From contig JAGFJJ010000048.1 in assembly GCA_024102815.1 (NCBI GenBank), forward strand, positions 124,001-188,000: 64,000 bases of DNA, given 5' to 3'. The position numbers and the translations under genes were made by a program. Below the pieces are notes generated by a model. It was not told where the DNA came from. It saw only the letters and a list, made by a program, of their open reading frames with translations, and searched no databases. This DNA is from Phycisphaerae bacterium (GTDB lineage Bacteria; Planctomycetota; Phycisphaerae; UBA1845). Of this stretch, positions 40,252-49,620 are shown one piece after another; position 1 is the stretch's first letter; each line of letters opens with the position of its first letter.

Positions 40252-41475
40252 CTACGACATCCCCGCCATCGCCCCGCCCTGAGCGGATTGCACCGGCGGC
40301 AGGTTCGAAGTCCTTCCCGTGATCTCCGCCTTCGACAGCCCCGCGTACACCAGCGTGCCGACCAGCGCCACCACGTTGCCGCCCAACGCCCACAGCGGCG
40401 ACCGCTCCTCGCCCAGATACACCAGCACCACCGTCCAGACAAACAGCACCAGCATGAGCGGAATCAGCCCCGACCACGCCAGGCGCATCAACTGATCGAA
40501 CCGGAAGCGCGGCAGCGTCCAGCGGACCCACATCATGACGAAAATGCAGATGGCCACCTTCCCCGACAGCACCAGAATCTTCGCCAGAACGGCCCCGAAA
40601 TGCGTCACGTCCGGCTGCGTCCAGGCGATGCCCGGGAAGTGGTACCCGCCCAGGAACAGCACCGCCAGAAACGCGCTGCTCGTGATCATCGCCGCATACT
40701 CGGCCAGGAAGAACATGCCGAACTTCAGCGCGCTGTACTCCGTGTGAAACCCGCCGATCAGTTCCTGCTCCGCCTCGGCCAGGTCGAACGGCGCCCGGTT
40801 GGCCTCCGCCAGCATCGTCGTGAACAACACCACGAACGCGATGGGGTGCAGGAACACGTTCCACTTCGGTATGAACCCCAGCCAGTACTGCGCCTGCGGG
40901 GCGATCATCTCCTCCAGCCGCACCGTCCCCAAAGTGAGTACCACGATGAGGATGCACAATCCCATGGGGATCTCGTAACTCAGCATCTGCGCCGTGGCCC
41001 GAATGCCGCCGAAAATCGAGTATTTGTTGTTGCTGCTCCAGGCGCCCAGCACCACGCCGTACACGCCCATCGACGCCACGCCAAGGATGTACAGCAGGCC
41101 GATGTCCAGGCTCGCTACCTGGATATCGATGAGCTTCCCATTGATCTCCCAGTAGCCGCCCCAGGGAATGACCGCGAAGCCTATGAAACCCACGAGAAAC
41201 ATGATGGCCGGCGCCGCGATGAACAATGGCTTGTCCACGTTGCCCGGGATCACGTCCTCCTTGAACACGAACTTCAGCCCGTCGGCGATCGGCTGGAACA
41301 AACCCGCCGGGCCGACGCGATTCGGACCCCAGCGATCCTGAATCCACGCCGAGATCTTCCGCTCGAAGTAGATGCAGTACGCCACCGCCCCGAGCAAAAC
41401 CCCCAGCACCACCAGCGCCAGCACCACGCTCACGCCGAACTGGCTGGTCAGAAAGTTGTAAAGCCCATCAGGCAT
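40252..41475 (-). CDS. nuoH: NADH-quinone oxidoreductase subunit H
   Basis: This 407-residue membrane subunit joins the quinone site to the proton channels. The conserved loops are present: ERKISAWIQDRWGPNRVGP, AEANRAPFDLAEAEQELIGG and FRFDQLMRLAW. The ATG at 41475 (MPDGLYN) is preferred over one at 41493. The C-terminal 30 residues after the last helix are hydrophilic. It lies between nuoG and nuoI with short gaps of about 100 and 49 nt. Confidence 0.96.
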   Translation of the reverse strand: MPDGLYNFLTSQFGVSVVLALVVLGVLLGAVAYCIYFERKISAWIQDRWGPNRVGPAGLFQPIADGLKFVFKEDVIPGNVDKPLFIAAPAIMFLVGFIGFAVIPWGGYWEINGKLIDIQVASLDIGLLYILGVASMGVYGVVLGAWSSNNKYSIFGGIRATAQMLSYEIPMGLCILIVVLTLGTVRLEEMIAPQAQYWLGFIPKWNVFLHPIAFVVLFTTMLAEANRAPFDLAEAEQELIGGFHTEYSALKFGMFFLAEYAAMITSSAFLAVLFLGGYHFPGIAWTQPDVTHFGAVLAKILVLSGKVAICIFVMMWVRWTLPRFRFDQLMRLAWSGLIPLMLVLFVWTVVLVYLGEERSPLWALGGNVVALVGTLVYAGLSKAEITGRTSNLPPVQSAQGGAMAGMS

Positions 41476-41548
41476 ACACCACGCCGCAAGCACTTCAGAT
41501 GGAGGGCGCTTCTCCAGTCATGGAAAAGTCCGCCGTACCGCGCCCTTC

Positions 41549-41580
41549 TTCATTCCGCATTCACAATTCCGCATTCTTCA
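41549..41580. repeat. Short repeat at the nuoG/nuoH junction
   Basis: CATTCCGCATTCA and CGCATTCTTC recur from the nuoM 3' end (34698-34735) in the same order. The unit covers the last codon of nuoG and the start of the gap before nuoH. Confidence 0.7.
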
Positions 41581-43200
41581 GTGTGCATGCACGACCGGCG
41601 CCGGCGGCTCGTAGACCTCTTTCATCGCCGGCACATCCCCGGCCATCATGTCCCGCACACTCTCCGGAAGAAACAATCCCACCAGCCCGGCAATCTCGTA
41701 CAGGTACTGCCCGTCGCGCTTGGCACCCTCCGGAGGCTGAACCGCCCGCTCGAACCCCTGCGCCACGCCGCCGGCATTGATAAACGTCCCTTCCCGCTCC
41801 GCCCACGCACATGCGGGCAGCACGATCGTCGCTGCCTCCGTGAAAGCGTTTTCGAACATGTCCTGCACGACCAGCAGGCCTATCTTCGCCGCAATCTTGG
41901 CCGTGTCCTTGTCGACCCAGTTCTTCGGATACCCCCCGGCGATCCACGCCGCGGAGAACGTGTCCTTCCCGGCCTGCTCCACGAACTCGGCAAACGAAAG
42001 CGATCGACCGCCCGCGCCGGCAATGACCGCCTCCACGCCGCGCCGGTTCGGACACTTCTCATTCAAAATGGTGAACTTGATCTTCTCGCCCGACGCCCCG
42101 GCCGGGAACGTCTGATCCTCCCCCTCCGTCGGCACCGGCCCGGGAACCAGCGCCGCATCCGGCGCGACCTCGCGCATGAACTTCACGATCAGCCACGCCT
42201 CTTCGCAAGACAGGAACGGCGACAGCACGACGGCCACGCCTTCGCCGCCCTTCTCCCGGACGTGCTCCTCGAACCGGAAACGCACGATCTCCGGAACCGC
42301 GTCCCACGTCGGGTACGTGGTTTCCATCCCCCGCTTGACCCTCGGCCGGGCGATCCGCGTGCGATCGTGAACGTACTTCCAACCGAAGCGACCCTCGTCG
42401 CACATCCACCACTGGTTGACCTTGGGGTTGTAGCGCGGCTTGAGGCGGTAGATCCGATTGTCCGCGTGATCCACGCGGATCGAGCAGCCGGTGGCACAGC
42501 CCGGACAGATCGACTCCGCCCCTTTGAGCTCCCACACGCGGCGCTTGAAGAGGAAGTCCTTGTCCAGCAGCGAGCCCACCGGGCAGATGTCCACCACGTT
42601 GCCCTGCAACGGGTTGTCCAGCGGCTTGCCCGGGAACACGTCGATCTCCGCCCGCGCCCCGCGGTTCACCACGCACAGTTCATACGTCCCGGAAACTTCC
42701 GCAGCGAAACGGACACACCGCGTGCACATCACGCAGCGGTCCTGGTAAAGCAGCGTCTTCGGGCCCACGTCCTTCTTGGGATTCTTGATTTTCAGGTCCA
42801 CCATCCGCGAAGTGGCGTGGCCGAACTCGTAGCTGTAATCCTGGAGATAGCACTCCCCCGCCTGGTCGCACACCGGGCAATCCAGCGGGTGATTCAGCAG
42901 GAAAAACTCCATGCAGTTGGACTGGTTCTGCTTGACCTTTTCCGAGTCGAAGCGGACCTCCATTCCGTCGCGCACGGGAGTCTGACAGGAAGGCACAAGC
43001 TTGGGTGACCAGACCATTTCCTGCGTCTTGGGGTCCGGCATCTTCATTTCCATCAGGCAGAGCCGGCACGACGCCACGATGGATAGCCCGGGGTGGTAGC
43101 AATAGTGCGGCACGTCCCACCCGGCTTCCAGCGCGGCCTGGAGCACGGGAACCCCCGCCCGGCACTCGATGGTCTGGTTGTCAATGATGATCTTGGGCAT
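41578..43200 (-). CDS. nuoG: NADH-quinone oxidoreductase subunit G, short form
   Basis: This 540-residue subunit holds several Fe-S clusters of the peripheral arm. The [2Fe-2S] N1b ligands are Cys34, Cys45, Cys48 and Cys72. Cluster N4 uses His104, Cys108, Cys111 and Cys117 (HPLDCPVCDQAGEC). Cluster N5/N6-like ligands are Cys156, Cys159, Cys162 and Cys206. CPGCATGC at 232-239 marks an N7-type site at the start of the molybdopterin-like domain. That domain is much shorter than in the roughly 900-residue E. coli protein. The N-terminus is a normal ferredoxin start. Confidence 0.95.
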   Translation of the reverse strand: MPKIIIDNQTIECRAGVPVLQAALEAGWDVPHYCYHPGLSIVASCRLCLMEMKMPDPKTQEMVWSPKLVPSCQTPVRDGMEVRFDSEKVKQNQSNCMEFFLLNHPLDCPVCDQAGECYLQDYSYEFGHATSRMVDLKIKNPKKDVGPKTLLYQDRCVMCTRCVRFAAEVSGTYELCVVNRGARAEIDVFPGKPLDNPLQGNVVDICPVGSLLDKDFLFKRRVWELKGAESICPGCATGCSIRVDHADNRIYRLKPRYNPKVNQWWMCDEGRFGWKYVHDRTRIARPRVKRGMETTYPTWDAVPEIVRFRFEEHVREKGGEGVAVVLSPFLSCEEAWLIVKFMREVAPDAALVPGPVPTEGEDQTFPAGASGEKIKFTILNEKCPNRRGVEAVIAGAGGRSLSFAEFVEQAGKDTFSAAWIAGGYPKNWVDKDTAKIAAKIGLLVVQDMFENAFTEAATIVLPACAWAEREGTFINAGGVAQGFERAVQPPEGAKRDGQYLYEIAGLVGLFLPESVRDMMAGDVPAMKEVYEPPAPVVHAH

Positions 43201-43423
43201 TTTCGATCCGCTGTTCTCTGCGGACGGTCTTCAGTTATTGCGGCCAGCCGCCTTCTGACTTCGCAGGTTCCGCCATGCGAACCATTCAGGAAAGCAGGGC
43301 ATGCGGTTCGCGTGGCGCCAGACACGCGGTTCGCATGCCTTCACCATCTACCCACCGCCGATCGCCATCCCTCAATTTCGCAATCACCCTTCCGAATTCG
43401 TTTCTCTGGTCCCGTTGAGCCGA

Positions 43424-43630
43424 CTATCGCGCGGCGCGCAGCTTCGTTTTCACCTCCACGGGCGGCACGGCATCACTTTTCTCGCGACGCCGTTTCTGAA
43501 ACACCGTGGCGTCCTGTCGATCCGCTTCGCCGGGCGATTTCGCAAACTCCGCAGCCAGCTGCCCTAGCACTTCCGTCTGGTCGGCCGTCTCCAGCCTTCG
43601 GAATGCCTGCTTGATCGCCGATTTCGTCAT
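43424..43630 (-). CDS. Small hypothetical protein in the nuoF/nuoG gap
   Basis: From the ATG at 43630 the ORF gives 68 residues, mostly helical and charged (MTKSAIKQAFRRLETADQTE, then a Lys/Arg-rich tail). Its N-terminal helix resembles addiction-module antitoxins only loosely. The ribosome-binding site is weak and I recognise no family. It lies just downstream of the toxin-antitoxin-like pair and on the same strand, so it may belong to that insertion. Confidence 0.45.
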   Translation of the reverse strand: MTKSAIKQAFRRLETADQTEVLGQLAAEFAKSPGEADRQDATVFQKRRREKSDAVPPVEVKTKLRAAR

Positions 43631-43682
43631 GAGCCCTGTCCACTGATTCGTGCGTCCAAGGCTTCCCTCGGAACACCCGCCC

Positions 43683-43889
43683 TCATCCATTCGATGCCGA
43701 TTTTCTAGCAATCAACTCCCGAACGTCGGGTACAAGGTCAAGCGGAATCTCCATCAACGCTTGCGTCGGATCCTCTCGAGCAGCCTCGTCTTCAGCCACG
43801 GCTTCATCTTCCGTCTGCTTTTCGTAATGCTCCAATACGCGCCGAACGCGATCCTCACTCCAGCCCTTCGGGAATCGGTCGGGATTCAT
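43683..43889 (-). CDS. Probable antitoxin of a type II pair
   Basis: This 68-residue acidic protein reads FPKGWSEDRVRRVLEHYEKQ, then an acidic stretch (EDEAVAEDEAARED) and PLDLVPDVRELIARK, the layout of small antitoxins found next to DUF4258-type toxins. Its ATG overlaps the upstream toxin-like gene by 4 nt. The gene order (toxin first) fits BrnT/BrnA-type pairs. Confidence 0.7.
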   Translation of the reverse strand: MNPDRFPKGWSEDRVRRVLEHYEKQTEDEAVAEDEAAREDPTQALMEIPLDLVPDVRELIARKSASNG

Positions 43890-44170
43890 GGCTTTCTCCG
43901 ACGCATGCGGCGCTTATGAGCTTGCAAGGGCTTGCCTCGCAGTTCGTACGCCGTAATGACGAACAAATGGTCCCTTCCGCCCTCCACGACATAGATGACC
44001 CGCAAATGCCGGCCACCTTGCGTCCTGCCGATCGCTACTCGAGAACCGTCGCGGCCCGGTCGATCTTCACTGGGCCTGCCAAGTACCTCTTCAACCTCCG
44101 ACGTCGACACGCCGTGACGCTCAATATGAGGTCTGTCCGTTTCTATGTCCGCGTAGAAACGAATACCCAC
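43886..44170 (-). CDS. Probable toxin, BrnT/DUF4258-type
   Basis: From GTG 44170 the protein has 94 residues; TTG 44176 is also possible. It shows the RelE-like pattern of this group: RPHIERHGVSTSEVEEVLGRP, then GRTQGGRHLRVIYVV and LFVITAYELRGK. These proteins are often mRNA-cleaving toxins. The gene lies between nuoG and nuoF on the same strand as both, so nuo transcription may pass through it. The family call is from pattern and partner. Confidence 0.7.
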   Translation of the reverse strand: MGIRFYADIETDRPHIERHGVSTSEVEEVLGRPSEDRPGRDGSRVAIGRTQGGRHLRVIYVVEGGRDHLFVITAYELRGKPLQAHKRRMRRRKP

Positions 44171-44224
44171 TCTCAAGCTTCCCCGTCACATCCCAAGCGC
44201 GCCACCCTCATGGCGCGGTCGATC

Positions 44225-45532
44225 TTAATTCAACACCCGCAGCCGCTCCTGCACCCTTCCCGCCGGCTGGTTCCGAATCGCATCCTCCAGCTCGCCGCGG
44301 AACTTCTTCACCACCGTCTCGATGGGGTACGTTGCTCCGTCAGGCAGGCCGCAGATGCTCAAGCCCGGCATCATGCCCATATTGCGCGACGTTTCAAGCA
44401 GGATGTCCAGATCCTCGATCCGCCCGGCGCCCTCCGCAATCCGCGAGGCGATCTTGTACATCCACATCGTGCCCTCGCGACATTGCGTGCACTGCCCGCA
44501 CGACTCCGTGCCGTAGAATCGCGCCAGGTTCCGCAGCACAATCCGCATGTCCGTGTCCTGATCGATCACCACCACCGCCGACGTGCCAAGTCCCAGCAAC
44601 CCGTACTTCCGCGGGTCGTCGAAGTCGAGCTTCATATCCAGTTCGTCGGCCGTCAGCGCGCCCATCGAAACCCCGCCCGGCAGCACGGCCTTGACCTTCT
44701 TGCCCGGCAGCATTCCCCCGCCAAGATCCGGGCGCTCGATCAGGTCGCGCACGGTAATGGTCATCGCCTCTTCGTAGCACCCCGGCCGATTTACTGACCC
44801 GCTGATGCAGAAAAGCTTCGGCCCAGTGCTGTGAGACGGGCCGATGCTCGTGAACCACGATGCTCCGCGCTCGATGATGTGCGGCAAGTTGCACAGCGTC
44901 TCGACGTTGTTGACTACCGTGGGCTGGCGGAAGAGCCCTTCCACTGCTGGGAACGGCGGTTTGATCCGCGGCCAGCCGCGCTTGCCCTCCAGCGATTCGA
45001 TCAGGCCCGTCTCCTCGCCGCAAACGTAGGCTCCCGCGCCGCGATGAACGTAAATATCGAGCGAATAATCACTTCCGAATATCTTCTTCCCCAGGTAGCC
45101 CGCCACATAGGCCTCATCAATTGCCCGCTGTACCACGTGAAACTGCTCGTGGAACTCCACGCGGAGGTAAATGTAGGCGGTTTGCGAACGGGTAGCATAG
45201 GCCGCAATGATCGTCCCTTCGATGAGCTGATGGGGGTCGTGCTCCATCAACACGCGGTTGCTGAATGTGGGCGGTTCGGACTCGTCGCCGTTGACGCAAA
45301 GCAGGGTCGACTTGCGGTCTTTGGGCAGAAATCCCCATTTCACACCCGCGGGGAAGCCGGCTCCACCCCGGCCGCGCAGATTCGCTTTCTTGACTTCCTC
45401 CACGACCTCGTCGGGCGCCAGTTTGAGCGCCTTGCGGGCGCCCTGGTAGCCGCCGCGCGACTCGTAGACCTTGAGCGTCTGAGAGTCCGGCACCCCGACG
45501 TTCTTCAGCAAAACTGTCTCGTACTTGCTCAT
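44225..45532 (-). CDS. nuoF: NADH-quinone oxidoreductase subunit F
   Basis: This 435-residue subunit binds NADH and FMN and starts electron flow. The glycine-rich NADH/FMN site GRGGAGFPAGVKWGF is at about 53-67. The [4Fe-4S] N3 ligands are in ESCGQCTQCREGTMW and the later SICGLPDG. All are intact. The ATG at 45532 has no Shine-Dalgarno site in the ten bases before it; a perfect palindrome is there instead. nuoE normally precedes it directly, but here it is 4.2 kb away. Confidence 0.97.
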   Translation of the reverse strand: MSKYETVLLKNVGVPDSQTLKVYESRGGYQGARKALKLAPDEVVEEVKKANLRGRGGAGFPAGVKWGFLPKDRKSTLLCVNGDESEPPTFSNRVLMEHDPHQLIEGTIIAAYATRSQTAYIYLRVEFHEQFHVVQRAIDEAYVAGYLGKKIFGSDYSLDIYVHRGAGAYVCGEETGLIESLEGKRGWPRIKPPFPAVEGLFRQPTVVNNVETLCNLPHIIERGASWFTSIGPSHSTGPKLFCISGSVNRPGCYEEAMTITVRDLIERPDLGGGMLPGKKVKAVLPGGVSMGALTADELDMKLDFDDPRKYGLLGLGTSAVVVIDQDTDMRIVLRNLARFYGTESCGQCTQCREGTMWMYKIASRIAEGAGRIEDLDILLETSRNMGMMPGLSICGLPDGATYPIETVVKKFRGELEDAIRNQPAGRVQERLRVLN

Positions 45533-45542
45533 GCTTTATTTA

Positions 45543-45562
45543 TTAGTTGAACGCTCAACTAA
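45543..45562. promoter_or_regulatory. Perfect AT-rich inverted repeat just upstream of nuoF
   Basis: The arms TTAGTTGA and TCAACTAA (8 bp each) flank a 4-nt centre and end 10 nt before the nuoF ATG. The form suits the operator of a dimeric TetR- or MarR-like repressor. No such regulator gene lies in the window. The gap is clearly more AT-rich than its surroundings. Confidence 0.6.
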
Positions 45563-45574
45563 TTCAGCACTCCT

Positions 45575-46924
45575 TCACAATATGCGAACAAAGGGCCACT
45601 GCATGATGAATCGGAAGTACAGCACGCTCCATACCACGAGCACCGGCGTCAGCCAGCGCCATCCCGACCTCGTCGCCGCCGGTATCGCGAGGGCGAAGAG
45701 GACGGGAACATAGTCCAGCGAGAAGCGGTTGTACCCGCGCTGGTACGCGCCTGTCGCATGGAATAGCAGCAGCGCCGCGATCGTCAGCAACGCGCCGCCC
45801 AGCAGCATCCGCCGGGGCGGATCACGAAGGATACGACGAATTCCGACCAGCAGAAAGAGGAGAACCGGGGTCGTCCACCAAATTCCGGTTCCCATCTGGT
45901 TGGGCTTGAGCAACCACTGCGGCCGTCCCTCCGATTCGATCCGGTACAGGTTCGGAAACCCGGCGTTCATATAGTAGAGGTTGCGCGGCAGAAAGTACGG
46001 CGAGAACAGGCCGTGGGCTCGCGCATCGCGGGCGAACATATCGTCGGTTCTTCCCTCGTAGATGAGCATGTAGCCGGAGTTCCAGGGCCGATCAAACTTG
46101 AGTGTATTGGCCAAGAGCGGAACGCCAACGGCAAGGGTCAGGAAGAGTGCGACGATGCCCATCCGGCGGAACCGCCCGGCCGGGTCGCCTTCGCGCCAGG
46201 CGAGCCAGACGAGGGGCAGGGCCAGGCCAATGGTGAGCTGACGGGCGAGGGTCGCGAGGAGCAACGTCAAACCGCAAGCCCACACGCGCCGCCGGCCGAA
46301 CCATTCGATCAGGAACGCGAGCAGGGCCATCGTCGCGAGGACGTGGTTCACGTGGTAGGGGCTGGCGCCGATGACTACCTTTTTGAGCACGGGCCAGAGC
46401 GACGTGCCGGAGAGCAGTCCGACGCCGAGGACCGCGCCCCACTGGGGAGAGCCGCTCACGCGCCGGCAGAGTTCGAAGCAGAGCAAGGGGACGGGGAGCG
46501 CCAGCAGGACGAGAATCCAGTGCGGCACGCCGCCGAAGAAGGGCACGACGGCGGCCGAGATGATGGTGAACAGCAGGGGGAAGTGGCTGTAGAACTTGCC
46601 GTCGTACACGGCCGTGTCCAGCCAGCGCTTGGGCACGTCGAGCCGGCCTTGCCACCACGCCTGGGCCTCGGCGATCTGGGCGTTGGCGTTGCCGTCGAAG
46701 ACGATGCCGGGGCGATAGAGCTTGGGTTCAAAGAGGATGAAGAAGGCGACGTAGACGGCCAGGAGGCAGAGCCAGTCTTCGGCGTGGTAGCGGAAGCGGC
46801 GGGATTTCGATTCGGGATTGTCCTTTGGCGAAGAGGGGTCGGAGCGCGCGGGCATTTTTTTAGGCGCGGCGATGGCGCCCTTCGGGGTCGATCCGTTGGC
46901 GGGTGGCACGGGTGGCACGGCCAT
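45575..46924 (-). CDS. Polytopic membrane protein, GT-C mannosyltransferase-like
   Basis: From ATG 46924 the protein has 449 residues; ATG 46855 and starts further upstream are also possible. A hydrophilic Pro/Ser-rich N-terminus is followed by about ten membrane helices. The first loop after helix 1 has FDGNANAQIAEAQAWWQG, in the place where GT-C glycosyltransferases hold catalytic acidic residues. Late extracytoplasmic loops read FFLPRNLYYMNAGFPN in part. The substrate is unknown. It is the first gene of the islet inserted between nuoF and nuoE, and its stop lies 42 nt before nuoF. Confidence 0.65.
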   Translation of the reverse strand: MAVPPVPPANGSTPKGAIAAPKKMPARSDPSSPKDNPESKSRRFRYHAEDWLCLLAVYVAFFILFEPKLYRPGIVFDGNANAQIAEAQAWWQGRLDVPKRWLDTAVYDGKFYSHFPLLFTIISAAVVPFFGGVPHWILVLLALPVPLLCFELCRRVSGSPQWGAVLGVGLLSGTSLWPVLKKVVIGASPYHVNHVLATMALLAFLIEWFGRRRVWACGLTLLLATLARQLTIGLALPLVWLAWREGDPAGRFRRMGIVALFLTLAVGVPLLANTLKFDRPWNSGYMLIYEGRTDDMFARDARAHGLFSPYFLPRNLYYMNAGFPNLYRIESEGRPQWLLKPNQMGTGIWWTTPVLLFLLVGIRRILRDPPRRMLLGGALLTIAALLLFHATGAYQRGYNRFSLDYVPVLFALAIPAATRSGWRWLTPVLVVWSVLYFRFIMQWPFVRIL

Positions 46925-47115
46925 GGGGTTATGGTCACGTCGTGGGGGGGCGGAGTCCAGAGGGAGGTGCCGGCCGGGCGAGGGGCGATCCAAGAGTATG
47001 GCAGAGAGGCGTGGGCAGGGCGGACGTGGAAGAGGTGCGTCGGGGGACACAGGCTACGAAGCCATGGTGCATCAAGATGCACCCTACCTCGCTTGGCCAT
47101 GCCACCCGCCGGACT
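46904..47115. repeat. Dispersed palindromic repeat, composite copy 1 in the nuoE/F islet
   Basis: The copy contains GGTGGCACGG units near 46905-46920, GAAGAGGTGCGTCGGGGGAC at about 47029-47048, a perfect 8-bp hairpin GGTGCATC-AA-GATGCACC at 47066-47083, and GCTTGGCCATGCCACCCG at 47091-47108. Each piece recurs at 48.3-48.5 or 49.6-49.7 kb. It lies between two genes of the islet. Confidence 0.8.
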
Positions 47116-47121
47116 ACCCGG

Positions 47122-48113
47122 CTAATTCGCCGCCGCGGCGTACTCGGACAAAGCCAAGAGCGCGAGGAATGTCGCGTGGGGATCGCTCTTTCCGGCGCCG
47201 GCGTCATAGCCGAAAAGCTGCCCCAAAGTCCGCCCCAGGGAGCGATGGTAGGTCCATCCGCCGTCCGCATTCTGTGAGAGCAGTATCCTCTCGATCCAAC
47301 GTTGGCGGACCGCCGGCGGGTCATCCATATAGAGCCAGAATGCGATGCGCTCGTTGTATATATCGCTTGTGAATGGATCCCAGGATTGAATCCAGCGCAG
47401 TCTGCCATTGACCGACAGCACGAGTCTTTCTACTCCCCGGCGGTTCGCCTCGACGGGATCGATTTCCTGCAACCAAAGATAGGCAAGCAGGGCGTGCGTT
47501 AGCTTGTAACTGCCTTTGAGAAGCGAAGGATTGCGAAACAGCCGCTCGTCCTTTCATTCAAGCGAGTCTCTGTGGGGTAGAGGGCGTGGATGAGCCACTG
47601 GGCATAGAAATCCTCGCGGCGGGTGGACAAGAACGCCTGAATCCAAGCCATGTCCTGGGGTGTCAATGCGTCGCGGGGCCACCCCGGCAGGCCGAAGAAC
47701 ACTCGCCATTGAAGGTTTTCGCGATTGAGATCGGACGCGCGTGCCATTTGATCGCACAGGCACGGGGAGTTGTGTCGCCGGAGAACGCGTTTCAGGAGAA
47801 AGTGGTGGGGTGCAGCTTCCCCCTCCTCTTCCAAGGATTTCGCAAATGCACTGGAACGGCAGAGGTAATCCAACCCTCGTTCGATCGCCGAATCGGTGCG
47901 GCTGCTTGTCCATTCCTTGGAATGGAAGGCAAGGTTGCAGAAAGCCCAGAGATAAGTAATCGGTAATGCAAGGAAGAGGAACAGGGCGGCGAGAAATACG
48001 AGCTTTCGGCGAATACGGTTCCGGGATGGCTTCGGCTCCGCCGGCTTTGCTTTTCCTGAAAGCTGTTCCGAACTGTTGGACACGAATTTGTCCTCGCGGC
48101 ACGTGCCCGACAA
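47122..48113 (-). pseudogene. Membrane-anchored protein gene broken by a frameshift
   Basis: Two frames together make one protein of about 330 residues. Codons from 48113 (TTG) or 48083 (GTG) to about 47555 give a hydrophilic start, a membrane helix (KLVFLAALFLFLALPITYLW) and a soluble part. At GAAAGG (47550-47555) the frame is lost by one base. The next frame then reads DERLFRNPSLLKGSYKLTHA and on to the stop at 47122. The C-terminal part has QNADGGW and helical repeats like alpha/alpha-barrel enzymes. The lesion could be real or a sequencing error. Without the shift a stop comes at 47499. Confidence 0.7.
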
Positions 48114-48462
48114 GAATCGACTGGGTTACCTCGCTGCCGTCAACCGACAGCGAGCGACGTTGGGTAGGTGGCATCTTGATGCGTCTTTCTCTGTTCAAGT
48201 CACGGGCGACGCCCATGGGCTGCAAGCGTGAAGAAAGACGTCGAACGCTCATCGTTCCATCGAACGGACGCGGGCACGGTGGATTATTGTCGTCTTTTCA
48301 ATTTGTGCATCAAGATACCGACTGCCTCTTGAGGCAAGCCCATGGCGGGGCCTCGTCCCGGCTTTGCCGAACGGGCTTGGCCATGCCACCCGTCGGCGCA
48401 GTTCAAGAGCATGCCCACACCTCGAAGCGACGCGTGGGCATGGCACACGTTGAAGAGGTGCG
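48114..48462. repeat. Dispersed palindromic repeat, composite copy 2 in the nuoE/F islet
   Basis: This 349-nt gap has no gene. It holds GCATCTTGATGC at about 48172-48183, GTGCATCAAGAT at 48305-48316, GCTTGGCCATGCCACCCG at about 48375-48392, TTCAAGAGCATGCCCACAC with GCGTGGGCATGGCACAC (48412-48448), and the start of the hairpin GGTGCGTC-AGGG-GACGCACC (48457-48476), whose end encodes the C-terminus of the next gene. Confidence 0.8.
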
Positions 48463-49512
48463 TCAGGGGACGCACCCTACGGAACTGGGACCCCGTCTGG
48501 GTCTCCGCGGACTGAATCGCGTGAAACACTCGGGGCAACGGTCGGACTCAAGCCCAGTGAGATCGTAGTCGCAACGAATACAATGTTGACCCGGACGGCG
48601 CCAACGGCGCACGATTCGGGTGAGCATTATCGCGAAGGCAATCGTATACGCGGGGGTGAATATCAACGCAAGGCTGGCAAAATAAGGACCGCCGTTGGGA
48701 GGAATGAGTGGACTGTTCAGTAAGTAGAAACCTGCTTGCCCGAGCTCGAATACACCTCGGTCAACATCGATAACGTATCTTGCCATCCACCAATCATCGC
48801 TGTGAGCCCAAGGTGCCCCGAAAATCGCATATATCCACCACAGAGACCAGAGCAGCAGGGCAACACGATCCCTCTGCCCTTTGCAACCCATCAGGAGTAC
48901 GGCGTATCCAACCGGCATCATGACGAAAAGCCAAAACGCGTCTGACTCGATTGTGTGAACAAACAATCCGTTCCTGGATAGAGGCCCCATCCAACCCGTC
49001 TCGATGACTCTCTCGTGTTGCTCGATCGCAGCAACGCCGGCGAACCAGTAGCCCACCGCCAAGATCATAACTATGACGAGAGTAGCCCCTACAGGGACGA
49101 AGTCATCCAGAGACCGCAATACATCACTGCTTGTCCCATTGCGGCCCGCTTCCATTCCCGCATACTCCACTCGCACAACGCGGACAGCAAGCCGTAAGAA
49201 TAGAATACATGCAAGCAAGATCACGAACGGATAGGACAGGAATATCGCCTGCGCATATCTACCATACGTCTCGGAATCCGGAATGGCTGCCCGAGGATCC
49301 CATCGCCATATCAAAAGGCACCACAAGATAGCACAAAATGTAATCGTTACGAACGCTCGGCGACTGCTTGCGCGTTTTGTCGCCACGCGGAGCACCACCC
49401 AGGGGATAATCAAGACAAAGTATCGAAAAAACGGCCAGAAAAATACGGGCGTAGCACTGGCTTGCCCTTCGTACGCGAGCAAGCAGAGAGGGCCATGACT
49501 CAGTGAAATCAC
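48463..49512 (-). CDS. Polytopic membrane protein with C-terminal LTGL-type zinc ribbon
   Basis: From GTG 49512, with GGAG 8 nt upstream, the protein has 349 residues; a TTG at 49539 is an alternative. About seven membrane helices are followed by a cytosolic ribbon CIRCDYDLTGLESDRCPEC, the same motif as in the small protein at 18158-18646. The last residues (SSVGCVP) are encoded inside the dispersed repeat, so the gene end seems to have been made or altered by the repeat. Function unknown. It lies in the islet between nuoE and nuoF. Confidence 0.75.
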   Translation of the reverse strand: MISLSHGPLCLLAYEGQASATPVFFWPFFRYFVLIIPWVVLRVATKRASSRRAFVTITFCAILWCLLIWRWDPRAAIPDSETYGRYAQAIFLSYPFVILLACILFLRLAVRVVRVEYAGMEAGRNGTSSDVLRSLDDFVPVGATLVIVMILAVGYWFAGVAAIEQHERVIETGWMGPLSRNGLFVHTIESDAFWLFVMMPVGYAVLLMGCKGQRDRVALLLWSLWWIYAIFGAPWAHSDDWWMARYVIDVDRGVFELGQAGFYLLNSPLIPPNGGPYFASLALIFTPAYTIAFAIMLTRIVRRWRRPGQHCIRCDYDLTGLESDRCPECFTRFSPRRPRRGPSSVGCVP

Positions 49513-49620
49513 GTCCACGTCTCCAGTTTCACATTCCAACCAGCCGCTTGAGTCGCCGATTGTACAGCGCCTTTACCGAGGTGTGTCAAGCGAATCCTGC
49601 GTGCGACGCATCGCAGCGGG

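Noticed and set aside
40183..43008. 941-codon plus-strand frame across nuoI, nuoH and nuoG
   Set aside because: It is antisense to three certain complex I genes and has no recognisable domain.
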